64,000 nt of DNA, taken from CAVONV01 sp963697355. GTDB taxonomy: Bacteria > Acidobacteriota > Vicinamibacteria > Marinacidobacterales > DATDRI01. A model generated the notes under the pieces. It had not been told where the DNA came from. It did no database searches and was given only the letters and a program-made list of their open reading frames with translations. The position numbers and the translations under genes were made by a program. The stretch is from assembly GCA_963697355.1 (NCBI GenBank), contig CAVONV010000006.1, forward strand, positions 1-64,000. The letters run 5' to 3'. Of this stretch, positions 55,458 to 63,349 are shown in pieces. The stretch's first letter is position 1, and each line of letters opens with the position of its first letter.

Positions 55458-55742
55458 TTATCCCAGATAAGACGAAAACATCTACAAAAACACGCTCGCC
55501 AGATAGCCAACTCGTAGGAAAGAGGCATATCTTCTTGTCCAATCAAGAACAAACCCGCTGTCTCAAGGGAAACTATCAGCGCCCAAGGCGCATACGTAAA
55601 ACACGCTTCTGTGGCGCGCCGCTCGTATCGCCGCCTCCGTTTCTGACAACGGTTCGTGGCTACGGTTCCGCCCAAGATCTATAATGATGAGCCGCATCCG
55701 GTCTAATCGACGATCTTTGTGCCGGTGTTCAAGGAGCAAGCC

Positions 55743-57290
55743 ATGAAAGCGTCGGATCTGCCAATCCACTTCAACGCGGTCGATATCCTGGAGCGTAACC
55801 TGCCGGAGCGGGCGAATAAGGTGGCGCTACACGGCGAAGAACGAGAATGGAGCTTTCAGGAAGTCTCAAACGATGTCAACCAGGTTGGCAGCGCTCTCAA
55901 AAAATTGGATGTTCGCGCAGGAGAGGTCGTTGGGATTCTCTCTCTAGACGTTCCGGAGTGGGTGACTTGCTTTTTTGGGACGATAAAGATCAACGCTATC
56001 TCGCTCGGGATTAACACGCTGCTCAAGCCACATGATTACGCCTTCATACTGAGGGACGCCCGAGTTCGTGTTCTCATTGTCCATGAAGACTTGTTAGGAA
56101 TGGTCGAGGAAATTCGCGAGCAGGCACCAAATCTCGAGCACGTGATCGTCATTGGTGAGGCGAGGAGAACGAAGGATATCCGTTACTCGGAATGGATCTG
56201 CGGAGAGTCTCGGGCGCTCGAGATTTCACCGACCCATCGAGATGATTTCGCAACTTTGAACTACTCGAGCGGCACGACGGGGGAGCCCAAAGGCATCCTG
56301 CACGCGCACAAGGACTTGCCGCTCACGGCGAAGCTTTGGGGTGTGAACGTTTGTGGTCTCAGGGAAGACGATCGTACGTTTGCCGCCGCAAAGTTGTTTT
56401 TCACCTTTGGTACGGGAGGAAATCTCATTTTTCCTTGGTACGTCGGCGCGAGTACCGTTCTTTTCGCAGGTTCCCCGCGCTTCGCCACGAACGTGCTAGA
56501 GATTATCGACCGCTTCCAGCCCACGGTCTTCTACAACGCCCCCACCGGTTACGCGCTCATGTTGGCCATGGAGAACTTCACTGAGAAATACGACCTGTCA
56601 TCCTTGCGTCTGTGCGTATCGGCGGGAGAGGCACTGCCGGCGGCGATTTGGCGCCAATGGAAGGAGCGAACAGGACTGGACATTGTCGACGGTATCGGAT
56701 CGACGGAGTTCTACCATATCTTCTTGTCCAATCGTCCGGGCGACATCCGCCCGGGCAGTAGCGGACGGCCTTTTGATGGATATGAATTGAAGGTCGCGGA
56801 CGAGACGGGTCGTGAAGTTGCAGACGGCGAGATCGGTAACCTTTTGGTCAAGGGTGAGACTTCAGCTCTTTCTTACCTACACGACTACGAACGAAGTCGG
56901 AGGACTTTTCTCGGCGAGTGGGTTGTCACAGGAGACAAGTACCGTAGAGACGAAGATGGCTACTACTGGCACGCGGGTCGCACGGACGACATGCTCAAGG
57001 TAGGCGGTATGTGGGTCTCACCGGTCGAAGTCGAGAGCACCCTAGTGAGCCATCCGTCGGTCTTGGAGTGCGCTGTCGTCGGCCACGAGGACGAGGCAGG
57101 ACTGGTCAAGCCCAAGGCCTTCGTGGTTCTGAAGGAACAGGAAGCATCTGAAGAACTAACAGAAGAGCTGATCGAGTACTGCAAAGTTCAGATCGCGGCT
57201 TACAAACGCCCACGTTGGATTGAGTATGTGGACGCACTGCCCAAAACGGCCACCGGCAAGATCCAGCGCTTCCGGCTGCGAAATGAATGA
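55743..57290 (+). CDS. Benzoate-CoA ligase-family protein
   Basis: A 515-residue adenylate-forming ligase from the ATG at 55743 (AAGGAG site). AMP motif: LNYSSGTTGEPKGILHAH. The benzoate-CoA ligase look is strong at GSTEFYHIFLSNRPGDIRPG and SGRPFDGYELKVAD, with KVGGMWVSPVEVESTLVSHP and the end Lys region PKTATGKIQRFRLRNE. Enzymes of this group activate benzoate, hydroxybenzoates or related aryl acids to CoA thioesters, using ATP. It is convergent with the FAD monooxygenase, which in its nearest relatives acts on aryl-CoA, so the pair forms a short pathway. Confidence 0.88.
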   Translation: MKASDLPIHFNAVDILERNLPERANKVALHGEEREWSFQEVSNDVNQVGSALKKLDVRAGEVVGILSLDVPEWVTCFFGTIKINAISLGINTLLKPHDYAFILRDARVRVLIVHEDLLGMVEEIREQAPNLEHVIVIGEARRTKDIRYSEWICGESRALEISPTHRDDFATLNYSSGTTGEPKGILHAHKDLPLTAKLWGVNVCGLREDDRTFAAAKLFFTFGTGGNLIFPWYVGASTVLFAGSPRFATNVLEIIDRFQPTVFYNAPTGYALMLAMENFTEKYDLSSLRLCVSAGEALPAAIWRQWKERTGLDIVDGIGSTEFYHIFLSNRPGDIRPGSSGRPFDGYELKVADETGREVADGEIGNLLVKGETSALSYLHDYERSRRTFLGEWVVTGDKYRRDEDGYYWHAGRTDDMLKVGGMWVSPVEVESTLVSHPSVLECAVVGHEDEAGLVKPKAFVVLKEQEASEELTEELIEYCKVQIAAYKRPRWIEYVDALPKTATGKIQRFRLRNE

Positions 57291-57335
57291 GGATCTGGGA
57301 AATCGGGGCGCAAGCGTGGTGTGCTAACGCGGTGG

Positions 57336-58475
57336 TTACTTTACTGTCTGTGCATGCCAGCGGTTGTAGGCGGCAATGAAGTCCGGATCACGCTTAGAGA
57401 GTTTCTCGTAGTCGAGCTTGGTGCTTCTCGTCATCAGTTCGTAAGCCAGCGGGATAGGCTCGAGAGGGAACCTGCTCCGGGCATCCTCCAACCATTTCAT
57501 GCTGGATTCAGCCGCCGTTTGGAGCTCGTCGACTACGGGCTTCCTCACCCGCTGAAACTCGGGCAATGCTTGGCTCACGTCGGGATACCGCTGGAAGCAC
57601 TTTACGAGAGAGATGGCGTCCTCCAGAGCGAGTTTCGTGCCCGAGCCGATTGAGAAATGGGCCGTGTGTAGAGCGTCGCCCAACAAGACGACATGGTTGT
57701 GAAAGCAACGTTGGTTCTTGACGATGACGAAGTTGAGCCATTTGACGAAGCTGTTGTGAAGCAGTGGGTGACCTTCCAGCTCGTCCCGGAAGACATCTTC
57801 GAGGTGGGCGCAAGTCTCTACGTCCGACATGTTCTCGAAGCCGGCTTTCTCCCAGGTGTTGTCGATACACTCGACGATGAAGGTGCTGGTCGTCGGGTTG
57901 AATTTGTAAGCATGTGCGACATAGTGTCCTGAGTCGTGCTCGCGAAGGATGAGCGTCAAGCCGTTGAAGGCTTTGTTGACGCCCAGCCAAATGTATTTGT
58001 TTTTGCGAACGTCCAGAGTGGGTTGGAAAGCGTCGGCAAAAGTCGTCCGCGTCAGGCTATTGGCTCCATCGCTTCCAACGAGTAGGTCGCAGTCCGAAAC
58101 CGAGCCCAGTTCGGCGATATGGGTTTGGTACCTGATGTCGACACCGAGTTCTTGGCAACGTCTCTCGAGGATATTCAAGAAGGCAATCCTGGCGATGCCC
58201 GAGAAACTGTTGCCCCTGACGGACACCTTCTGATGGCGGTGGATGATGTCAACGTTGTCCCAGGTCTCGAAGCTGTTGATGATATCCACGAAGGTGTCGT
58301 CGTCTGCATCCTTCAGGTATCCGAGCGTCTGGCCGGAGAATACGATACCCCAACCGTAAGTGTCACTGGGCCCGCCCTTCTCGAACACCGTAATGCTGTG
58401 AGCCGGGTCGAGCTTTTTCATCAGGATGGAGAAGTAAAGCCCGGCCGGGCCTCCACCAACGACATGGATTCGCAT
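57336..58475 (-). CDS. FAD-dependent aryl-CoA monooxygenase (salicylyl/anthraniloyl-CoA type)
   Basis: A 379-residue flavoprotein from the ATG at 58475, backed by an AAAGGAG site. FAD motif: MRIHVVGGGPAGLYFSILMK. Then FEKGGPSDTYGWGIVFSGQTL, which closely resembles the FAD domain of salicylyl-CoA 5-hydroxylase and anthraniloyl-CoA monooxygenase. DLLVGSDGANSLTR and VVLLGDALHTAHFSIGSGTK follow as the GD motif. In anthraniloyl-CoA enzymes a second, Old-Yellow-Enzyme-like half follows; it is absent here, so this is the stand-alone form. Substrate probably a hydroxy- or amino-benzoyl-CoA, from context with the CoA ligase. Confidence 0.82.
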   Translation of the reverse strand: MRIHVVGGGPAGLYFSILMKKLDPAHSITVFEKGGPSDTYGWGIVFSGQTLGYLKDADDDTFVDIINSFETWDNVDIIHRHQKVSVRGNSFSGIARIAFLNILERRCQELGVDIRYQTHIAELGSVSDCDLLVGSDGANSLTRTTFADAFQPTLDVRKNKYIWLGVNKAFNGLTLILREHDSGHYVAHAYKFNPTTSTFIVECIDNTWEKAGFENMSDVETCAHLEDVFRDELEGHPLLHNSFVKWLNFVIVKNQRCFHNHVVLLGDALHTAHFSIGSGTKLALEDAISLVKCFQRYPDVSQALPEFQRVRKPVVDELQTAAESSMKWLEDARSRFPLEPIPLAYELMTRSTKLDYEKLSKRDPDFIAAYNRWHAQTVK

Positions 58476-58846
58476 CGGTAGGACTCCTTTCAACTCTTGG
58501 TGGTTGCGCTCTAGGCTAGGGGATATCGTTCTTCTTCATGGAAGCTCGAAGTTCTCCAGGCTCTCGCGCACCCGCTCTCAACCAGACCACCCGGCCAGAT
58601 TGCATGCCACAATGCTAAAGAGATCGTCGTTGTTCAGCAAGCGGACCACACTCGTGGCGATAGCTTCTCGACCACGGCCCAGGTACACTGCGCGGGGCTC
58701 GAACTGCCATTTAGTCTCGCTGGCCGGGCTCCACGACAATGGTGGGTAGTGATGAGAACGCGGAAGTGGTCGAACGATCGCCGAGGGAATGAAATCGTCG
58801 TTGCCCGGTCGAAAGACACAACGCTCCCTTGGCGGAACAGGATGTA
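58476..58846. other. Gap with a possible serine-hydrolase tail
   Basis: 371 bases. On the minus strand at about 58578-58733 a frame reads YLGRGREAIATSVVRLLNND, then DLFSIVACNLAG and a stop. This resembles the closing strand and helix of beta-lactamase-like serine hydrolases (RFPDDDLTVIVLTN). The match is short, so it is only a possible remnant. Nothing else is seen here. Confidence 0.3.
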
Positions 58847-60287
58847 ATGAGTCCCACGAGCATCGGCCTCCTCATTTTTGTGCTCTACCTCTTGGGTATG
58901 GTTGCCATCGGGTTGATCTCGGCCCGCTACCAGAAAACGTCGGAGGATTTCTGGGTGGCCGGCCGACGCTTCGGGCTCCCCGTCATGATCATGGCCACGA
59001 TGGCGGCCATCATGCACGGCGGGTCCGTTCTGAGCGGGGTGGCCTTCGCCGGCGTCTATGGCGGCGTGGCCCTCTTCCCTACGTGGCTTTTACGGCCGGT
59101 TTCGCGGTCATCTTCTTCGTGCTTGCCAAGAAACTGCGGCAATCGCGTGGACTCACGCTTCCGGACTACATGGGCGATCGCTTCGACAGCCGGTTTCTTC
59201 GTGGCTGGAGCGCCCTCGTCGTAGCCGCATCGAGCATCATCTATCTCATCGGGCAGATCCGGGTATGGGATACATTCTCGAGAAGCTTCTCGGGCTGCCC
59301 TTCTTCTGGGGTCTCGTCATCGGTACCGTCATCTTCGTCTTCTACGTCGCCATGGGCGGGCTGCTCGCTGTCGTATGGACGAACGTCGCCCAGTTCATTT
59401 TCATGTGGTTGGGACTCATCATCCTGGCGCCCTACGTTTTCAACAAGGTGGGCGGATGGTTTCGGTGCTCAGCAGGGTCGAAGAGGTCGCTCCTGGATGG
59501 ACGTCTCCTCGGGGAACCTCACTGGTCCTGGATCTATCTCGTCTCCTGGAACGTGGTCTGGTTCGTCGCTTACTGCACTCGGGTCGAGCTCGTGACCAAG
59601 ATGTTCGCCGCCCGCGATCACAAGATGGCGCGGTGCTCGTTGCCCTGGACCATCCTCTTGGTCATGATCTTTCTGCTTTATGGCAACCTTTATCTGGGCG
59701 GCGTGGCTCGGCTGTTGGTCTGGGATCAGATAGCGAGTCCTGACCAAGCTTTCCCCACGCTTGTCGCAACTCTACTGCCGCCCGATTCTCGCCGCCATCG
59801 CTCTTACCGGTATCGCCGCCGCTGCGATGTCCACGACCGACTCTCTCTTACTGATGTCGGGCGCCGCCGTCGCTCACGACATCTTGCGCAGATGCATCCA
59901 CGAGCCGCGAGGGGTCATCAGGGACGAAAGGTACTATTTGCGTGTTTCGCGCATTACGATCGTGGCCATCGGTGTTCTGGCTTTGCTGGGCTCGCTGCCG
60001 GACATCGCACTCATTCTTCAGATCGTGTCCTACGCGGTTGCCATCGTGGGAGCGACGTTCTTTTTCCCGCTGGTGGTGGGACTCACGTCTCGCCGGGTGA
60101 GCAGGAGGCGGCCATTGCCTCGTCAGTGGGTGGTACGATCACGACGGTACTGTGGATTGCGTGGACCCTGATCGGAGTGGAATGGGCAGCGGACCTTCAT
60201 CCGGTCATTCCGGGCATGGCGGTCGCCGGTATCTTGATGTTCGTGGTGTCGGTGTTCACGCCGCCGGTCGGTGAGGCAGCGACCTAA
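58847..60287 (+). CDS. Sodium:solute symporter (SSS family), frame broken many times
   Basis: The conserved protein starts MSPTSIGLLIFVLYLLGMVA and goes on GRRFGLPVMIMATMAAIMHG, giving an SSS family transporter of about 480 residues and a dozen helices. The frame changes at the CCC at 59077-59079, the GGG at 59261-59263, the TTT at 59460-59462, twice near 59500-59520, near 59782 and near 60096. In most cases adding one base to a homopolymer restores conserved sequence: LFPYVAFTAGFAVIFFVLAK, IRGMGYILEKLLGLPFFWG, GGWFSVLSRVEEVAPG. Such a clean pattern points to sequencing error. Likely uptake of a carboxylate or vitamin-like acid; a tiny membrane protein gene follows. Confidence 0.75.
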
Positions 60288-60305
60288 GTTTTTTCCGGAG
60301 AGCTC

Positions 60306-60398
60306 ATGATGTTGGGACTTCCCTTCGATAGCTTCATATTGATCTTTGTCTTACCGGTGGTCATTTTAGCCCCGATGTTCTACTATTGTTGGCTGTAG
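60306..60398 (+). CDS. Small single-span membrane protein next to the symporter
   Basis: A 30-residue protein: LGLPFDSFILIFVLPVVILA and then a Tyr-rich end. It has one membrane helix. CGGAGAG lies upstream of the ATG at 60306, with a second ATG directly after it. It starts 18 bases after the symporter stop. Small helical partners of this kind are known to follow SSS symporter genes; a stabilising subunit is likely. Confidence 0.55.
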   Translation: MMLGLPFDSFILIFVLPVVILAPMFYYCWL

Positions 60399-60449
60399 AA
60401 AGGGACTTCGGGACGAGCACTTTAACAGACTAGCAAAGGAGCAGGTGAG

Positions 60450-60893
60450 TTGAGCTTCGTCAAAGCAGTCGATCGGGTTGCTATCGCGGTGCATGATTTG
60501 GAAAAGGCGCGGAGTTTTTTCGAGGACATCTTCGATGCCCGTTTCGAGCCGGTTGAAGATATCAAAGACATGAAGTTTCGATACCAGCCCTTTTCGGTGG
60601 CGGGATTCAAGATGGAGCTTCTTTGCCCTTATGACTCCGAGAGCGTGATCGCGCGTTTTCTGGAGAATCGAGGAGAAGGGGTCCACCATATCTCATTCGA
60701 AACGGAGAATCTCGATGACGCTATCGCCGAGCTGAAGACCAAAGGCGTCGAGATTGCCTACCGCCATCGTTACGCCCCGGAGGTGACTTTCGAGGGTTAC
60801 CACTGGGACGAGGCCTTTGTTCACCCCAAAGACGCCTTCGGTGTGCTCATTCACATCGCACAGAAGAAAAAAGGCCCAGTAGGTGGTCAATAG
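60450..60893 (+). CDS. VOC-family (glyoxalase-fold) protein
   Basis: A 147-residue protein of the vicinal-oxygen-chelate superfamily. It starts at TTG 60450, with GGAG in AAAGGAGCAGG upstream. VDRVAIAVHDLEKARSFFED contains the first metal His; MELLCPYDSESVIARFLENR and GVHHISFETENLDDAIAELK hold the second, and an acidic residue appears in VTFEGYHWDEAFVHP. Layout is like methylmalonyl-CoA epimerase or a lyase. It lies in the aromatic-acid/symporter region, where VOC proteins often act as dioxygenases or epimerases, but no reaction can be given. Confidence 0.82.
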   Translation: MSFVKAVDRVAIAVHDLEKARSFFEDIFDARFEPVEDIKDMKFRYQPFSVAGFKMELLCPYDSESVIARFLENRGEGVHHISFETENLDDAIAELKTKGVEIAYRHRYAPEVTFEGYHWDEAFVHPKDAFGVLIHIAQKKKGPVGGQ

Positions 60894-60898
60894 CTGAT

Positions 60899-61987
60899 CT
60901 ACTGCTGCCGTTGCGGCACACCATAGGCGACGGGACGGACCGGCGAGCCGGAACCGCCTCGGGTCCGGAGCGGCAGAATGATCGTGCACGACGTCCAGAC
61001 TTCGTCGGCCGCCATCTCTTCGAGATGGGCGTTTTGGATTTGGTGGATACCCGACTGGCTCAAGTTGTAGTGGTGGACAACGAACGGTAGCCCCTCCGGT
61101 GTGCCTTCCGGAGGCGGCGCTTCGCCGGCAAGTTGACCCTCGCTAACGGGGTCGGTAAACGGGTTGTCGAGGGCGACTAGCACGACGGCTTTGTCCGCGA
61201 TGTACTGTACTGCATCGTAGGAAAGGCCCGGGCCCTTCGTGTAGTAGATCTTTTGCTCGTCCGGCTCCTCCCAGTAGTCCTCCCAGCCGGTGTAGATATA
61301 GAGGACATCGCCGGGCAGCAATCCACGCCAGGCGAGTCCCTGCGCGTCGATCATGGCTTCGATGTCCGCCGCCGTGATGAGCTGACCGGCCTCGAGCGGG
61401 TTTCCCTCGCCGAGCAGCCTCCGGGCGTCGAGAAGCACTGCACTCGTGACGATGGGTCGCACTTGCTCGACGCCGAGGTTCAAAAGAGGCGAGTCCGGTG
61501 TCGGTTTTACATCCGACTGCGTGAATCCACCGTAGTACCTGATCTGATCCTCCGGAAGCGAGTCGCTGCCGTCCCACACGTCGGACAGGTAGGCGAAGTG
61601 GCCCAGCGCATCCATCTGGGTCCCCTGCGCGCCGGGCTCGCCGCAGACCGACTCGCCATTGAAGGCATGCTTCGTGCCCGGAAGCCCCGCCGTTGGCCGA
61701 AAAGTGTAATCGAGCGGAACGCCAAACGGCGACACGGGCATGGTCTCCGAGCGTACGTGCGACAGTTCGTACTCCTTGGAGCGCGGGTCAGCGAGGTGGA
61801 AGGCGCATCGAAGTCGCGTGCCCCGACTCTGTGTGTTTCCCATGCCCCGCTCGTCCCCTTCGGGCCAAGGCGGTGCCGGGACGAGTGCCTTGGATTCCTC
61901 GACCGTCGCGGCGTGTTCGTCCATCGGTGCCGGCGCCGCATTGCAGGCGGCGATGAAGATGATAGCAACGATACCGATTCTATTCAT
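60899..61987 (-). CDS. Cyclase-family (kynurenine-formamidase-like) lipoprotein
   Basis: A 362-residue protein with a lipoprotein signal (FIAAC). The core is the cyclase family (PF04199): AQGTQMDALGHFAYLSDVWD in the place of HxGTHxDxPxHF, DIEAMIDAQGLAWRGLLPGD, and VLYIYTGWEDYWEE. The Asp and last His of the motif remain, but the first His is Ala and the second is Gln, so metal binding may differ. Members of the family hydrolyse formamides, cyclic amides or esters. Its stop is five bases from the VOC gene's stop, tail to tail. Confidence 0.78.
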   Translation of the reverse strand: MNRIGIVAIIFIAACNAAPAPMDEHAATVEESKALVPAPPWPEGDERGMGNTQSRGTRLRCAFHLADPRSKEYELSHVRSETMPVSPFGVPLDYTFRPTAGLPGTKHAFNGESVCGEPGAQGTQMDALGHFAYLSDVWDGSDSLPEDQIRYYGGFTQSDVKPTPDSPLLNLGVEQVRPIVTSAVLLDARRLLGEGNPLEAGQLITAADIEAMIDAQGLAWRGLLPGDVLYIYTGWEDYWEEPDEQKIYYTKGPGLSYDAVQYIADKAVVLVALDNPFTDPVSEGQLAGEAPPPEGTPEGLPFVVHHYNLSQSGIHQIQNAHLEEMAADEVWTSCTIILPLRTRGGSGSPVRPVAYGVPQRQQ

Positions 61988-62334
61988 GAGAACCTACCCC
62001 CTTCACAGTGGTGGGCCGGGACATGTGAAAGCGAGAAATGGTAGGAATGCTTCAGCTCTTCCGACGCTACCCACCTCAAAAACGTCCAACGAAGCGAGAA
62101 GAATAATGCATGGTTCCGGAAAAGCAAAGCCTGTCCAACCGATGCGATGAAGCAGGCGGGTTCCTATGGTGGATTGCATCCGCCCGCTACCTGAATTGTG
62201 GCGAAGCCCACCGCAACTCGTCCCCATAGGTCTTTGGGATGAACCGGCATAGTGTTGACGTCGGCCCTCGCTACAGCTTTGAAGAGAACCTAACCGGTTA
62301 CCGGTCTTTTGCACGGCTTACCCTTTTTGATGCT
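61988..62334. other. Gene-free stretch
   Basis: 347 bases between the cyclase-family gene and the VapBC-like operator. Frames on both strands are short and resemble no family. No repeats or hairpins stand out before the palindrome at 62335. Confidence 0.5.
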
Positions 62335-62361
62335 ATTATTGCATCATAATGATGCAATAAT
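62335..62361 (+). promoter_or_regulatory. Perfect 13-base inverted repeat upstream of the VapBC-like pair
   Basis: ATTATTGCATCAT and ATGATGCAATAAT face each other across one A (62348). It lies 24 bases before the antitoxin GTG. A long perfect palindrome directly before a ribbon-helix-helix antitoxin is the usual operator for VapB/FitA autorepression. Confidence 0.75.
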
Positions 62362-62385
62362 TGAATCAGGCGATAGAGGCGAAAC

Positions 62386-62647
62386 GTGGCAACCATTACA
62401 CTTCAGGAAGCTTCCGCCAGAGGTCGAACGCGAGATACGTAAGCGAGCCAAACAGAAAGGGATCAGCGCGAACAAGGCGGTCATCGGCCTACTCGAAAAG
62501 CAGATGGGTTCTCGAGCAAAAGGGGAAAAACAACAAGCATCACGATCTAGACCCACTTGTTCGGTTCCTGGACGAAAAGGCAATCGGAGGAGTTTCGACA
62601 AAGCGCTTGTCGAGCAACGAGAGATCGATCCCGAATTGTGGCGTTAG
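62386..62647 (+). CDS. FitA/VapB-like antitoxin, frame broken
   Basis: The product starts VATITL from GTG at 62386. Then RKLPPEVEREIRKRAKQKGI and SANKAVIGLLEKQMG form the ribbon-helix-helix. The C-terminus is acidic and would bind the toxin, ending EQREIDPELWR. Frame changes occur near 62404 (an A too many in TTCAGG), near 62530 and near 62600. The middle part LFGSWTKRQSEEFRQ is visible in a third frame and is typical for this antitoxin family. The stop is four bases before the toxin ATG. All parts are present, so base errors are probable. Confidence 0.65.
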
Positions 62648-62651
62648 AAGC

Positions 62652-63049
62652 ATGCGTGTTCTGCTCGATACATCGGCCTACTCCGCGTTCATGCGTGGCA
62701 ACACCAAGGTTCGTGACATGCTGCAGCTCGCCGATACCATCACCTTCAATCCCGTTGTTCTAGGAGAGCTCCAATCGGGTTTTCGACGTGGACGAAAGAA
62801 AAAGGAAAACGAGACGCTCCTCGAGCAATTTCTAGAATCCCCAGAGTCCATTCCGTATCGATAGACGAGGGGACTTCAGAACGTTATGCGGTGATACGCA
62901 ACTCACTGTGGAAATCGGGCACTCCCATTCCGACCGGCGACATTTGGATTGCTGCAACGGCCATGCAGCATGGTTTTGTCGTCATCACGACCGATCCCCA
63001 TTACAGGAAAGTCAGCCAGATCCTGGTCGAATTCGTCCCGGCTGAATAG
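62652..63049 (+). CDS. VapC-family PIN-domain toxin, single frameshift
   Basis: A PIN-domain ribonuclease of about 132 residues. The acidic residues of the active site are visible: D6 in VLLDTSAYSAF, E in NPVVLGELQSG, D in GDIWIAATAMQHG, and D in TTDPHY near the end. The frame shifts at the CCCC 62839-62842; one more C gives LESPRVHSVSIDEGTSERYA and the reading goes on to the stop at 63049. VapC toxins cut tRNA or rRNA; the target cannot be inferred. Pair and operator as above. Confidence 0.75.
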
Positions 63050-63182
63050 CTCGCCATGAAGTCCACAGGTTTCCGCCACCTGTGGTTGACCCTACGGCAT
63101 GAGATTTGCCGCCACCTTGCGAATGGACCTCAACGGTGATCGGAAGGAAGCACGAGCGAGTCTGAGACCGGAAAAAGGTAGT

Positions 63183-63349
63183 CAAGAGGCCCTTTCGCTG
63201 GCGCGTGGTGGTAACATCAACGGGGTCCTGGAGACCAGCCAGGGAGATCTAGAGTGGTCTTTGCACTCGGGATCTTTTTTCTGACACTGGTCCTCTTGAG
63301 CGATATGATCATCATCAGATCGGTAGGGGCTGGCAGTGAAGATTTATGA
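63183..63349 (+). pseudogene. Decayed 3' end of a second tupB
   Basis: DNA here is plainly homologous to the 3' end of tupB at 24240-24425. It encodes LSLARGGNI, NGVLETSQGDLE (nine codons deleted relative to the first copy), and after a one-base change VVFALGIFFLTLVLLSDMII and IRSVGAG. The start and most of the permease are absent. The end overlaps the tupC GTG by 14 bases, exactly as in the first locus. Confidence 0.75.

Noticed and set aside
58847..60287. Symporter as a true pseudogene
   Set aside because: Most breaks sit in homopolymers and are repaired by one base with conserved protein on both sides. Decay would also give stops and substitutions, which are not seen.
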